A stretch of DNA of 6,453 nt from an uncultured Flavobacteriaceae bacterium (GCA_945788155.1 CALZKX010000034.1:1-6453), one strand, 5' to 3'. Positions 1 to 5,428 are shown, numbered from the stretch's first letter. The notes: generated from the letters alone by a model not told the origin. Made by a program: numbers and translations.

Positions 1-334
1 AACCTTCTGTTCCAAAATCTATTGTTAGTTCTCGGTAATTTTGTTGCGCAACTACTGTAATCGTTACACAGTCAGGTAATGTAAAAAACTCATTACCATT
101 AGTAGTTCTTCCAGAAGTATCTTCATTCGTCTCTTGTTCTTCATAAGCATCAATAGCGATATCGTCCATGGTTTCTAAAGCTACATCCATTTCAGCAGAC
201 AAGATTACTTCGGTAGAATTGAGATCTTGTTCAAAATTCTCAACAGGTTCATTATCACTACAACCAGTAATAATAAGGGCTAACCCTGTTGCGACCATAA
301 ACATTTGTTTTGTTACATTTAAATTTTTCATCAT
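1..334 (-). CDS. Putative outer-membrane/surface lipoprotein, partial (C-terminus beyond left edge)
   Basis: Reading the minus strand from an ATGATG at 334-329 gives an open frame of 111 codons that runs off the left edge. The N-terminus is a type II signal peptide: basic start (MMKNLNVTK), hydrophobic stretch, and lipobox I-T-G-C with the lipidated cysteine at residue 25. The mature protein begins C-S-D-N-E, so acidic residues directly follow the cysteine. In Bacteroidota such a stretch can act as a surface-export signal for lipoproteins, so display on the outer membrane is plausible but inferred. The next 50 or so residues are acidic and probably flexible, followed by a short segment (LPDCVTITVV... 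LTIDFGTEG) that looks like the start of a beta-rich domain with a conserved cysteine. I do not recognise a function. It is divergent from rpsO. No clear TAnnTTTG promoter or Shine-Dalgarno sequence was found for it. Either of the two adjacent ATGs could be the start. Confidence 0.8.
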   Translation of the reverse strand, partial: MMKNLNVTKQMFMVATGLALIITGCSDNEPVENFEQDLNSTEVILSAEMDVALETMDDIAIDAYEEQETNEDTSGRTTNGNEFFTLPDCVTITVVAQQNYRELTIDFGTEG

Positions 335-451
335 TGCAAGTTTTAAGTTTATATATGTTAAGACTTTCTTAAAATGAAAAGGTTTAATTCTTTTAATATT
401 AGATAACGATATATATTCATCTTTGTTACCCAAAAACAAGCTAAAAATAAA

Positions 452-480
452 TTGTAAGTTCCTAATTTTTACTATCTTTG
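452..480 (+). promoter_or_regulatory. rpsO promoter (Bacteroidota primary-sigma type)
   Basis: A -33 element TTG (452-454) is separated by 18 nt from a perfect -7 element TATCTTTG (473-480), matching the Bacteroidota consensus TTG-N17-23-TAnnTTTG recognised by the primary sigma factor. Transcription should start around 485-488, giving a leader of about 52 nt before the rpsO start codon. This is the best promoter in the window. It would be read by the sigma factor encoded at 3964-4827. Confidence 0.75.
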
Positions 481-538
481 CCGCTTGAATACGAAAACCG
501 TAATCAAGTACATAAAAATCATTTACAATAATATTAGC

Positions 539-808
539 ATGTATTTAGACAAAAAAGAAAAAGAGAAAATCTTTAAAAAGCATGGTAAAGATGCAAAAAA
601 CACAGGTTCTGCTGAAGGGCAAATTGCATTATTTACTCACAGAATCAACCACTTAACTGAGCACTTAAAGAACAATCGTAAAGATTTTAATACAGAGCGT
701 TCTCTAGTAAAATTAGTAGGTAAGCGTCGTGCTTTACTAGATTATTTAACTAAGAAAGATATTTTAAGATATCGTGCCATAGTTAAAGAATTAGGATTAA
801 GAAAATAA
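539..808 (+). CDS. rpsO: 30S ribosomal protein S15
   Basis: Encodes an 89-residue S15, a primary 16S rRNA-binding protein that organises the central domain of the small subunit and helps form bridges to the 50S subunit. The family signature is clear: HGKDAKNTGSAEGQIALFT (residues 15-33), the RI..LTEHLK helix, and RR.LLDYL..KD..RY followed by the LGLRK end. H42 and D49, equivalent to the rRNA-contacting H41 and D48 of E. coli S15, are present; the E. coli S51 position is Thr (T52). The start at ATG 539 (MYLDKKEKEKIF) is chosen because it gives the normal family length and matches other flavobacterial S15 N-termini as I remember them. An in-frame TTG at 485 would add 18 residues but sits at the predicted transcription start, so it cannot be used from this promoter. 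The gene has its own promoter and terminator, and pnp follows, the usual rpsO-pnp neighbourhood. Confidence 0.97.
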   Translation: MYLDKKEKEKIFKKHGKDAKNTGSAEGQIALFTHRINHLTEHLKNNRKDFNTERSLVKLVGKRRALLDYLTKKDILRYRAIVKELGLRK

Positions 809-810
809 TA

Positions 811-840
811 AAAAAGAGGTTTGCGCCTCTTTTTTGTTTT
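811..840 (+). terminator. Intrinsic terminator of rpsO
   Basis: Immediately after the rpsO stop codon, GAGG (816-819) pairs with CCTC (826-829), extended by AAAAA (811-815) with TTTTT (830-834). The loop is six nt and a T-rich run reaches 840. It is a typical rho-independent terminator and suggests that rpsO is mainly transcribed alone, with pnp needing read-through or its own promoter. Confidence 0.85.
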
Positions 841-858
841 AATAATAACAAGTTACAA

Positions 859-959
859 GTCATTGCGAGAAGTGTAACATTCTACGTTGAACGCAGTAGA
901 AACGTAGTAATCTCTTAAAAAAAGATTACCACATCACACAAAACGTGATTCGTAATGAC
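859..959. repeat. REP/MITE-like palindromic intergenic element
   Basis: A 101-nt element is bounded by a 10-bp terminal inverted repeat, GTCATTGCGA (859-868) and TCGTAATGAC (950-959), with one G-T pair. It contains three further inverted repeats: CTACGTT/AACGTAG (882-888/901-907), GTAATCT/AGATTAC (907-913/923-929) and ATCAC/GTGAT (933-937/945-949). Folded as single strand it gives a multi-armed, cloverleaf-like structure. The ends and the GTAATCT...AGATTACCAC core resemble, from memory, the dispersed GTCATTGCGAG...GCAATCTC...AGATTGCCAC...CTCGCAATGAC repeats found in many bacterial genomes. No coding potential is seen. It lies wholly between the rpsO terminator and pnp. That it is a multi-copy mobile repeat is inferred, since only one copy is visible here. 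Confidence 0.6.
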
Positions 960-1039
960 AAATTAGAAGAAGCTAATTACAGTTTTTCATTGGTCAGGCA
1001 CTTAGGTACCACACAACAACTACAACAACACAGCGACCA

Positions 1040-1067
1040 TTGTTTAACATTGTTCTGATATGCTTTG
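1040..1067 (+). promoter_or_regulatory. Possible pnp promoter
   Basis: TTG at 1040-1042 lies 16 nt before TATGCTTTG (1059-1067), which resembles the Bacteroidota -7 element TAnnTTTG but with one extra base between TA and TTTG. If used, transcription would start near 1073, giving a leader of about 23 nt before the ATG at 1096. This would exclude the in-frame ATG at 1060 as a start. The match is imperfect, and read-through from rpsO remains possible. Confidence 0.3.
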
Positions 1068-1095
1068 CATCGTCAGAATTAGAATTAAAAAATTT

Positions 1096-3354
1096 ATGAT
1101 TCCAAAAGTTTTTAGAGAGGTCATTGACCTTGGTGATGGAAGAGAAATCTCCATTGAAACCGGAAAATTGGCAAAACAGGCACATGGATCTGTTGTTGTT
1201 CAATCTGGAAAATGTATGTTATTATGTACAGTTGTTTCCAATTACAAACAAAGTGATGTTGATTTTTTACCCTTAACGGTAGATTATCGCGAAAAATTTG
1301 CAGCCTCAGGACGTTATCCTGGAGGGTTCTTTAAAAGAGAAGCAAGACCTAGTGATGGAGAGGTATTAACCATGCGTCTGGTAGACCGTGTTTTACGTCC
1401 ATTATTCCCAAAAGATTACCATGCAGAAACGCAAGTAATGATTCAGTTAATGTCTCATGATGATGATGTTATGCCAGAAGCAATGGCAGGATTAGCAGCA
1501 TCTGCGGCCATTCAATTATCAGATTTCCCATTTGAATGTGCCATTTCTGAAGCAAGAGTTGGTCGTATTAATGGCGAATTTGTTATTAACCCAACTCGTG
1601 CTCAATTAGAAGAATCTGACATCGAAATGATGGTTGGTGCTTCGGCAGATTCAGTAATGATGGTGGAAGGCGAAATGGATGAGATTTCCGAAGAAGAAAT
1701 GGCAGATGCCATTAAGTTTGCTCACGAAGCCATTAAAGTACAAATTGATGCTCAATTACGTTTAGCAGAAGCTTTTGGTAAAAAGGATATTCGTGAATAC
1801 GAAACTGCAGAAGACAATGAAGATTTAGCTAAAAAAATACACGATTTAGCTTACGATAAGTGTTACGCAATTGCTAAGAAAGGTACTTCTAAAGCAGAGC
1901 GTAGTGAAGCATTTACAGCCGTGAAAGAAGAAGTGAAAGCTTTGTTTACAGAAGAAGAGATGGAAGAATTTGGCCACCTTGTTAGCGGTTATTATAGCAA
2001 AGCAGAAAAAGAGGCTGTTCGTGAATTAACTTTAAGTGAAGGTTTGCGTTTAGATGGTCGTAAGACTGACGAAATAAGACCCATTTGGTCCGAAATAGAT
2101 TATTTGCCATCAACACATGGATCGGCTGTTTTTACAAGAGGAGAAACTCAAGCATTAGCCACTGTTACATTAGGAACTTCAAGAGATTCAAATAAAATAG
2201 ATATGCCATCTTACGAGGGTGAAGAAAATTTCTATTTACATTATAATTTCCCTCCTTTTTGTACAGGTGAAGCAAGACCATTAAGAGGAACATCTCGTAG
2301 AGAAATTGGTCACGGCAACTTGGCACAACGTGGTTTAAAAGGAATGATTCCTGATAACTGTCCTTATACAGTAAGAGTTGTATCTGAAGTATTAGAATCT
2401 AACGGTTCTTCTTCAATGGCAACTGTTTGTGCAGGAACCATGGCTTTAATGGATGCTGGTGTCCAAATGATAAGACCAGTTTCTGGTATTGCCATGGGAT
2501 TAATTTCTGATGGAGATCGTTATGCTGTATTGTCCGATATTTTAGGGGATGAAGATCATTTAGGTGATATGGACTTTAAAGTTACAGGTACGACTGAAGG
2601 TATTACGGCTTGCCAAATGGACATTAAAATTAAAGGCTTGCCTTATGAGATTTTAGTAAATGCACTAAAACAAGCACGTGCTGGTCGTTTACACATTTTA
2701 AATAAAATTGCTGAAGCCATTACAGAACCAAATGCAGATGTGAAGCCACACGCTCCAAAAATGGTGACCAGAACAATACCTAACGAATTTATTGGTGCTT
2801 TAATTGGTCCTGGTGGAAAAGTAATTCAAGAATTACAAAAAGAAACTGGATGTACAATCGTTATTAATGAAGATCCTGTGACAGAAGAAGGTATTGTTGA
2901 AATTCTTGGAACAGATCAAAATGGTATTGACCAAGTTTTAGCGAAAATAGACTCCCTAATGTTTAAACCAGAAGTTGGTAGCATATACGAAGTAAAAGTA
3001 ATTAAAATGCTTGATTTTGGAGCTGTTGTAGAATATACTGAAGCACCAGGAAACGAAGTCTTATTACACGTAAGTGAATTGGCTTGGGAACGTACAGAAA
3101 ATGTAAGTGATGTTGTAAATATGGGAGACGTTTTTGATGTAAAGTACTTTGGTATAGACAAACGTACTCGTAAAGAGAAAGTATCTCGAAAAGCAATTTT
3201 ACCAAAACCGGAAGGCTATGTAGAAAGACCTCCAAGAGATAACAATCGTGGACGTGATAATCGTGGTGGACGTGATAATAGAGGAAGGGATAATCGTGGA
3301 CGTGATAACAGACGTGACGATAGAAGACCTAGAGAAGATAAGAAGGAAGAGTAA
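1096..3354 (+). CDS. pnp: Polyribonucleotide nucleotidyltransferase (PNPase)
   Basis: Encodes a 752-residue PNPase, the trimeric phosphorolytic 3'-5' exoribonuclease that degrades mRNA to nucleoside diphosphates and can add tails in reverse. Domains in order: first RNase PH-like domain (about 12-140, with FFKREARPSDGE), helical linker (about 236-310), catalytic RNase PH domain (about 317-500), KH domain with GPGG at 571-574, and S1 domain from about 628 to 696. Active-site features are intact: RREIGHG (R401, R402, H406), SNGSSSM with S438-S440, and metal-binding D487 and D493 with K495, corresponding to E. coli D486, D492 and K494. The C-terminus (about 711-752) is an Arg/Gly/Asp/Asn-rich repeat tail longer than the E. 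coli end (E. coli is 711 aa). The start at 1096 (MIPKVFREVIDLGDGR) is preferred over the in-frame ATG at 1060, which would add 12 atypical basic residues and overlaps a candidate -7 element. Confidence 0.97.
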   Translation: MIPKVFREVIDLGDGREISIETGKLAKQAHGSVVVQSGKCMLLCTVVSNYKQSDVDFLPLTVDYREKFAASGRYPGGFFKREARPSDGEVLTMRLVDRVLRPLFPKDYHAETQVMIQLMSHDDDVMPEAMAGLAASAAIQLSDFPFECAISEARVGRINGEFVINPTRAQLEESDIEMMVGASADSVMMVEGEMDEISEEEMADAIKFAHEAIKVQIDAQLRLAEAFGKKDIREYETAEDNEDLAKKIHDLAYDKCYAIAKKGTSKAERSEAFTAVKEEVKALFTEEEMEEFGHLVSGYYSKAEKEAVRELTLSEGLRLDGRKTDEIRPIWSEIDYLPSTHGSAVFTRGETQALATVTLGTSRDSNKIDMPSYEGEENFYLHYNFPPFCTGEARPLRGTSRREIGHGNLAQRGLKGMIPDNCPYTVRVVSEVLESNGSSSMATVCAGTMALMDAGVQMIRPVSGIAMGLISDGDRYAVLSDILGDEDHLGDMDFKVTGTTEGITACQMDIKIKGLPYEILVNALKQARAGRLHILNKIAEAITEPNADVKPHAPKMVTRTIPNEFIGALIGPGGKVIQELQKETGCTIVINEDPVTEEGIVEILGTDQNGIDQVLAKIDSLMFKPEVGSIYEVKVIKMLDFGAVVEYTEAPGNEVLLHVSELAWERTENVSDVVNMGDVFDVKYFGIDKRTRKEKVSRKAILPKPEGYVERPPRDNNRGRDNRGGRDNRGRDNRGRDNRRDDRRPREDKKEE
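3241..3330 (+). repeat. Tandem repeat coding the RG-rich tail of PNPase
   Basis: Imperfect units of roughly 12-15 nt built on CGTGGACGTGATAAT encode repeated R-G-R-D-N or R-G-G-R-D-N blocks at the C-terminus of PNPase. Some units use AGA or AGG for Arg instead of CGT, so the repeat is partly diverged at DNA level while the protein pattern is kept. Arg/Gly-rich disordered tails of this kind usually bind RNA. Such arrays can also change length by replication slippage. Confidence 0.8.
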
Positions 3355-3375
3355 AAAAACCTTCAATTCTATGAT

Positions 3376-3417
3376 AACTATAAACCTCTCAAAATTAATT
3401 TTGAGAGGTTTATAGTT
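3376..3417. terminator. Perfect 42-nt palindrome after pnp, probable terminator
   Basis: Two 21-nt arms (3376-3396 and 3397-3417) are exact reverse complements around an AATT/AATT centre, giving a hairpin of about 19 bp with a TTAA loop. The G+C-rich core is CCTCTC/GAGAGG followed by TTTATAGTTT, which is only a moderate U-tract because part of it is in the stem. It starts 21 nt after the pnp stop codon. A terminator, or a 3'-end stabilising hairpin, for pnp is the likely role. Its symmetry would let it act on either strand. Confidence 0.7.
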
Positions 3418-3435
3418 TAAAACACACCCATTTAC

Positions 3436-3468
3436 AAACCATAACAAAACGTTAAACCCATAACAAAA
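3436..3468. repeat. Pair of short direct repeats upstream of the 3505 gene
   Basis: CCATAACAAAA occurs at 3439-3449 and again at 3458-3468, 19 nt apart; with AAAC to the left the match extends to 3436-3449 and 3454-3468 with one extra C. They lie between the post-pnp palindrome and the next start codon, so could be paired binding sites. Chance in A-rich DNA cannot be excluded. Confidence 0.4.
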
Positions 3469-3504
3469 TTAGGAAATTTGTTAAAATCGCTTATATTATA
3501 TGTT

Positions 3505-3879
3505 ATGACATTTAAAGACAAAGAACAACATTTAGATTTTTTAGAAAACTCCATTACCTATTTACAAAATTTAGGCTACAAAAATATCAAGGCAGATATT
3601 GAAGGCTTCGAAACACCAAAATCTTATGTCAAAAAAGGCAGTAACATTAGTATCACACCAGATATAGTCGCAGAAAAAGAAGGAAGAAAACATATTTTTG
3701 ATATTAGCTTAAAAACTCCAAGAACCAATTTATTAAAGTCAAAATGGCTATTCCTAAATGCTTTTAGCATATTAAAATCTCATAGCTTTAAATTAATTAC
3801 TACTCGTGGACACTACAAATTCACTAATGAAATGCTCAACGACATCAATTTAACAGACCAAAAATTAATTAAACTTTAA
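3505..3879 (+). CDS. Conserved-type hypothetical protein, possible PD-(D/E)XK nuclease-like fold
   Basis: Encodes a 124-residue soluble protein with no signal peptide or membrane segment, pI clearly basic. I do not recognise an assigned function. The order of elements resembles a small endonuclease-like alpha/beta core: N-terminal helix (residues 5-23), T-P-D at 51-53, then a predicted strand HIFDIS with D66 and a lysine at K70 (DISLK), followed by a helix with WLFLNAF (81-87) and a strand FKLITTRG (95-102). Canonical PD-(D/E)XK enzymes have D/E-x-K; here the x-K position is Ser (S68) and K70 could substitute or the site could be inactive. The start at ATG 3505 is preferred; an in-frame TTG at 3478 would add nine residues but has no support. 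It lies between pnp and rpoD with 84 nt to the rpoD start. No clear promoter was found; AGGAAATTTG near 3471-3480 is a weak -7 candidate. Confidence 0.8.
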   Translation: MTFKDKEQHLDFLENSITYLQNLGYKNIKADIEGFETPKSYVKKGSNISITPDIVAEKEGRKHIFDISLKTPRTNLLKSKWLFLNAFSILKSHSFKLITTRGHYKFTNEMLNDINLTDQKLIKL

Positions 3880-3885
3880 ATTTTT

Positions 3886-3913
3886 GTAACATTTAAGTAA
3901 TATTACACGTATA
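3886..3913 (+). promoter_or_regulatory. Possible ECF-type promoter of rpoD
   Basis: GTAAC (3886-3890), 17 nt, then CGTATA (3908-3913) has the layout of extracytoplasmic-function sigma promoters (-35 with an AAC core, -10 with a CGT core). No TAnnTTTG element with a suitable TTG is seen in the gap between the upstream gene and rpoD. The predicted transcript would start near 3920 and leave a leader of roughly 40 nt. This assignment is inference from spacing and motif only. Confidence 0.3.
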
Positions 3914-3921
3914 ACTATACG
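3908..3921. promoter_or_regulatory. Inverted repeat CGTATA-AC-TATACG, possible operator for rpoD
   Basis: A perfect 6-bp inverted repeat with a 2-nt spacer sits 42 nt before the rpoD start codon and overlaps the candidate -10 element. It is too short and lacks a T-tract to be a terminator. A dimeric regulator site is possible, as is a coincidental symmetry of the promoter itself. Confidence 0.4.
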
Positions 3922-3963
3922 ACAGGAGTATTAATCCCAATAATTAAAATAGAAGGCCTTTAG

Positions 3964-4827
3964 ATGAGACAACTTAAAATTACGAAGCAAGTTACTAATA
4001 GAGAAACTGCATCGTTAGATAAATACCTACAAGAAATTGGAAAAGTTGACTTAATTACAGCAGACGAAGAAGTAGAGTTGGCACAGCGTATAAAAGCTGG
4101 CGACCAATTAGCGTTAGAAAAATTAACTAAAGCTAATTTACGTTTCGTAGTCTCTGTAGCTAAGCAATATCAAAACCAAGGACTTACCTTACCTGATTTG
4201 ATTAATGAAGGTAATTTAGGGCTTATAAAAGCTGCTCAACGATTTGATGAAACCAGGGGTTTCAAATTTATTTCGTATGCAGTATGGTGGATTCGTCAAT
4301 CGATTCTTCAAGCATTAGCTGAACAATCGCGTATTGTACGTTTACCACTAAACAAAATTGGTTCTATTAATAAAATTAATAAAACCTATGCATTCTTAGA
4401 GCAATCTCACGAGCGTCCACCAAGTGCCGAGGAAATTGCAAAAGAATTAGACATGACAATTAACGACGTTAAAGAATCCATGAAAAATTCTGGACGTCAT
4501 GTATCAATGGATGCGCCTTTAGTAGAAGGTGAAGATTCTAACCTTTACGATGTTTTACGTAGTGGTGAATCGCCAAATCCAGATAGAGATTTATTACACG
4601 AATCGTTACGTACAGAGATTGAAAGAGCTCTTGAAACATTAACGCCTCGTGAGGCAGATGTAATTCGTTTATACTTTGGTTTAGGCAACCAACATCCAAT
4701 GACTTTAGAAGAAATTGGAGAAACTTTTGACCTAACCAGAGAACGTGTTCGCCAAATTAAAGAAAAGGCAATTCGTAGATTAAAACATACATCTCGAAGT
4801 AAAATTTTAAAAACTTACTTAGGATAG
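3964..4827 (+). CDS. rpoD: Primary RNA polymerase sigma factor (sigma-70, RpoD/SigA)
   Basis: Encodes a 287-residue housekeeping sigma factor that gives RNA polymerase core its promoter specificity. Regions in order: 1.2 (about 14-48, SLDKYLQEIGKVDLIT), 2 (about 50-125, with NLRFVVSVAKQY, LPDLINEGNLGLIKA and the melting/-10 recognition segment FKFISYAVWWIRQSI), 3 (about 130-205), and 4 with the helix-turn-helix TLEEIGETFDLTRERVRQIKEKAIRRL (247-273). Region 1.1 and the long non-conserved insert of E. coli RpoD are absent, as is normal for the Bacteroidota primary sigma, which recognises TTG/TAnnTTTG promoters such as the one ahead of rpsO. The ATG at 3964 gives the expected flavobacterial N-terminus (MRQLKITKQVTNRE). 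AGAAGG (3951-3956), seven nt upstream, could serve as a modest Shine-Dalgarno, which is uncommon in this phylum. Two terminators follow, so it is probably monocistronic. Confidence 0.96.
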   Translation: MRQLKITKQVTNRETASLDKYLQEIGKVDLITADEEVELAQRIKAGDQLALEKLTKANLRFVVSVAKQYQNQGLTLPDLINEGNLGLIKAAQRFDETRGFKFISYAVWWIRQSILQALAEQSRIVRLPLNKIGSINKINKTYAFLEQSHERPPSAEEIAKELDMTINDVKESMKNSGRHVSMDAPLVEGEDSNLYDVLRSGESPNPDRDLLHESLRTEIERALETLTPREADVIRLYFGLGNQHPMTLEEIGETFDLTRERVRQIKEKAIRRLKHTSRSKILKTYLG

Positions 4828-4855
4828 TTATATTTATATCCTAATAAACGCAACA

Positions 4856-4881
4856 AACAGTTACATAACTGTTCGTTTTTT
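4856..4881 (+). terminator. First terminator after rpoD
   Basis: A perfect 8-bp inverted repeat AACAGTTA/TAACTGTT (4856-4863 and 4866-4873) with a 2-nt centre is followed by CG and six Ts (4876-4881). The stem is A+T-rich; an outer AAACG (4846-4850)/CGTTT (4874-4878) pairing across a bulge could strengthen it at the expense of some of the T-run. Confidence 0.6.
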
Positions 4882-4892
4882 GATTGATGAAA

Positions 4893-4934
4893 GAACCCAG
4901 AGCTGATTACTCTGGGTTCACTTTTTTATAATTT
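4893..4934 (+). terminator. Second, stronger terminator after rpoD
   Basis: A perfect 10-bp stem GAACCCAGAG (4893-4902) with CTCTGGGTTC (4910-4919), loop of seven nt, is followed by ACTTTTTT and further T-rich sequence. It is the most G+C-rich terminator in the window and separates rpoD from the BLUF gene. Confidence 0.88.
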
Positions 4935-4967
4935 TATAAAAAATTATTAAACTTTAAATTAAATAGT

Positions 4968-5375
4968 ATGCCATATACTTTGTGTTATGTTAGTAGTGCT
5001 AAAAACTCTTTGTCACATTTAGATCTTGAACACTTATTTCATGTTAACAAACGAAATAATACCGATCTAAACATAACTGGTATTTTAGTATATAACTATG
5101 GAAATTTTCTTCAAATATTAGAAGGAGATAAACAAAAAATCAATATGCTTTTCTCAAAAATTAGCCAAGACCCAAGACATAGTAATATTATTAAGCTTAT
5201 AGATACACCTATTGAGGAACGCATATTTGATGGCTATAATTCTGGATTTGTGATTGTTGAAAACTCAAAAACACTTAATCAATTAGAAAAATATTTAAAA
5301 TGGATAAAGGAAGCCGAACTTAAAACTGTTGACAAAATTATTAATATCGTCGAGAACTTTATTGCCAAAAAATAA
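4968..5375 (+). CDS. Single-domain BLUF blue-light sensor protein
   Basis: Encodes a 135-residue protein that is essentially one BLUF domain, a cytoplasmic FAD-binding blue-light photoreceptor module, plus a C-terminal helical cap. Diagnostic motifs are in place: LCYVSSA (Y7), NKRNNTDLNITGILVY (N31), NFLQILEGDK (Q49, E52), and ISQDPRHSNI followed by ERIF. Y7, N31 and Q49 fall exactly where the photochemically essential Tyr, Asn and Gln lie in E. coli BluF (YcgF). After ERIF the segment reads DGYNSGF: the positions of the semi-conserved Trp and Met in strand beta-5 appear to be Tyr (Y90) and Ser (S92). No output domain (EAL, GGDEF, cyclase) is fused, so it must signal through a partner; residues 103-135 form probable helices. 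The ATG at 4968 is fixed by the motif beginning at residue 5. No promoter of the TAnnTTTG type is visible in the 33 nt after the rpoD terminators. The stop codon lies 53 nt before rpe. Confidence 0.93.
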   Translation: MPYTLCYVSSAKNSLSHLDLEHLFHVNKRNNTDLNITGILVYNYGNFLQILEGDKQKINMLFSKISQDPRHSNIIKLIDTPIEERIFDGYNSGFVIVENSKTLNQLEKYLKWIKEAELKTVDKIINIVENFIAKK

Positions 5376-5394
5376 AATAAAGCTAGAATTAAAT

Positions 5395-5402
5395 TATTTT
5401 TG
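5395..5402 (+). promoter_or_regulatory. Probable -7 element for rpe
   Basis: TATTTTTG matches TAnnTTTG perfectly and lies 26 nt before the rpe start codon, just after the BLUF stop. No TTG is found at the usual distance upstream (the nearest, at 5362-5364, is 30 nt away), so the promoter is incomplete and co-transcription with the BLUF gene is also possible. Predicted start is near 5409. Confidence 0.4.
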
Positions 5403-5428
5403 TTCCCAACAAACAACTACTTAACACA

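Noticed and set aside
168..377. Plus-strand open frame of 69 codons
   Set aside because: It is antisense to the lipoprotein gene, whose minus-strand frame has a proper signal peptide and lipobox; the plus-strand product has no recognisable feature.
961..978. Short inverted repeat AATTAG/CTAATT just right of the REP-like element
   Set aside because: Only six A+T-rich base pairs and no T-run; too weak to call a terminator or operator.
1013..1032. CAACAACTACAACAACA run, considered as a tandem repeat or microsatellite
   Set aside because: Too short and irregular; better described as an unstructured C/A-rich leader or spacer ahead of pnp.
994..1203. Minus-strand open frame over the pnp start
   Set aside because: Shadow of the conserved PNPase N-terminus and the C/A-rich leader (which reads as a run of valines on the minus strand); no support as a gene.
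2916..3447. Three minus-strand open frames over the end of pnp
   Set aside because: They overlap conserved S1-domain and repeat-tail coding sequence on the other strand; the Ser/Thr/Ile-rich product is the antisense reading of the RG-repeat, not a protein.
3464..3471. TAATTTTG on the minus strand, a perfect TAnnTTTG match
   Set aside because: No TTG at the correct distance and no gene reading leftwards from it; A+T-rich DNA gives such 8-mers by chance.
4974..4982. TATACTTTG resembling a -7 element
   Set aside because: It lies inside the first codons of the BLUF gene, has an extra base relative to TAnnTTTG, and would start transcription after the conserved start of the domain.
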